A program made the translations under genes and the position numbers. The notes below the pieces were generated by a model. That model saw only the letters and a list, made by a program, of their open reading frames with translations, was not told where the DNA came from and searched no databases. Positions 14,982-15,160 of a stretch of 15,160 nt of DNA are shown piece by piece. Within the stretch, counting starts at the first letter, position 1; each line of letters opens with the position of its first letter. The DNA is from an uncultured Candidatus Saccharibacteria bacterium (GTDB lineage: Bacteria; Patescibacteriota; Saccharimonadia; Saccharimonadales; Saccharimonadaceae): assembly GCA_947304075.1 (NCBI GenBank), contig CAMYZY010000011.1, positions 1-15,160 on the forward strand, written 5' to 3'.

Positions 14982-15160
14982 CTATTCTACCATCGATTCA
15001 TCGAATAAGACGTAGCTTCCGTCATTCAATAGGAATACCGTCGCAGAATACCCACCATACCCACGATCGGTATCCGCTAATTGAACATCCACTTTTCCAA
15101 TAATTTTTCCTTCTATTTTCACACTTCCCTTTATACTAAAATCTTCATTTTCGATAGCTT
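14982..15160 (-). CDS. C-terminal fragment of an unrecognised protein
   Basis: A minus-strand frame is open from the right edge to a TAG at 14984-14982, giving 58 visible residues. Alternating charged and hydrophobic stretches (SIKGSVKIEGKIIGKVDVQL, then GGYSATVFLLNDGSYVLFD) suggest a beta-rich C-terminus. I do not recognise the family. It ends 22 bases before the CIRCE element, so clpC has its own promoter. The coding call rests on the uninterrupted frame, the tight fit with the clpC promoter and the shared strand; it could be a chance frame, but that is less likely. Confidence 0.6.
   Translation of the reverse strand, partial: AIENEDFSIKGSVKIEGKIIGKVDVQLADTDRGYGGYSATVFLLNDGSYVLFDESMVE

Noticed and set aside
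1..15160. UGA-as-glycine code of Gracilibacteria/Absconditabacteria
   Set aside because: TGA is used as the stop of tyrS and of the anchor-protein gene with correct family lengths and overlapping starts.
1..15160. CRISPR array, tRNA/rRNA genes, transposase or integrase
   Set aside because: I saw no regularly spaced repeats, tRNA-like cloverleafs, rRNA segments or mobile-element proteins in any frame.

Overview
The window looks like an AT-rich chromosomal segment of a Candidate Phyla Radiation (Patescibacteria) bacterium, most plausibly a Saccharibacteria (TM7) relative. This is inference. It rests on the gene mix: large cysteine-containing Sec-exported proteins without LPXTG anchors, a FISUMP-domain surface protein, and short intergenic gaps. 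TGA ends several genes here, so the UGA=Gly code of Gracilibacteria/Absconditabacteria is excluded. All nine genes lie on the minus strand, and no stretch longer than about 200 bases lacks a gene.

Layout in transcription order, right to left. (1) The 3' end of an unrecognised gene (14982-15160). (2) A clpC-clpP operon (12445-14913, 11862-12443) behind a sigma70-type promoter overlapped by a near-perfect CIRCE operator, so it is probably repressed by HrcA and induced by protein stress. (3) A very large exported protein (8715-11825). (4) A two-gene unit: a small signal-anchored helical protein (8055-8675) overlapping a second giant exported protein (4768-8055). That second giant is a paralogue of the first, with a different N-terminal domain. 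(5) rnhA (4315-4743). (6) A secreted FISUMP-domain protein (2331-4262). (7) tyrS (898-2127), overlapping a TRM11-like RNA methyltransferase that runs off the left edge (1-901).

Two themes stand out. First, every transcription-unit leader gene has a -10 hexamer, mostly an extended TGn-TATAAT type, only 4-9 bases before its start codon. This predicts leaderless mRNAs. Among downstream operon genes, clpP and the second giant protein have Shine-Dalgarno sequences, while the methyltransferase relies on an ATGA overlap. Second, the methyltransferase gene carries two GC-rich palindromic segments of about 80 bp. Both are read through in frame and add roughly 25 residues each. They resemble in style the protein-inserted palindromic elements of Rickettsia but have a different sequence.

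The best candidate for an undescribed system is the exported-protein locus at 4768-11825. Two paralogous exoproteins share a core of more than 800 residues with twelve conserved cysteines and a very strongly conserved C-terminal module, and they flank a membrane-anchored helical protein. A surface-structure or host-contact role is a guess; the sequence shows only export, paralogy and conservation.
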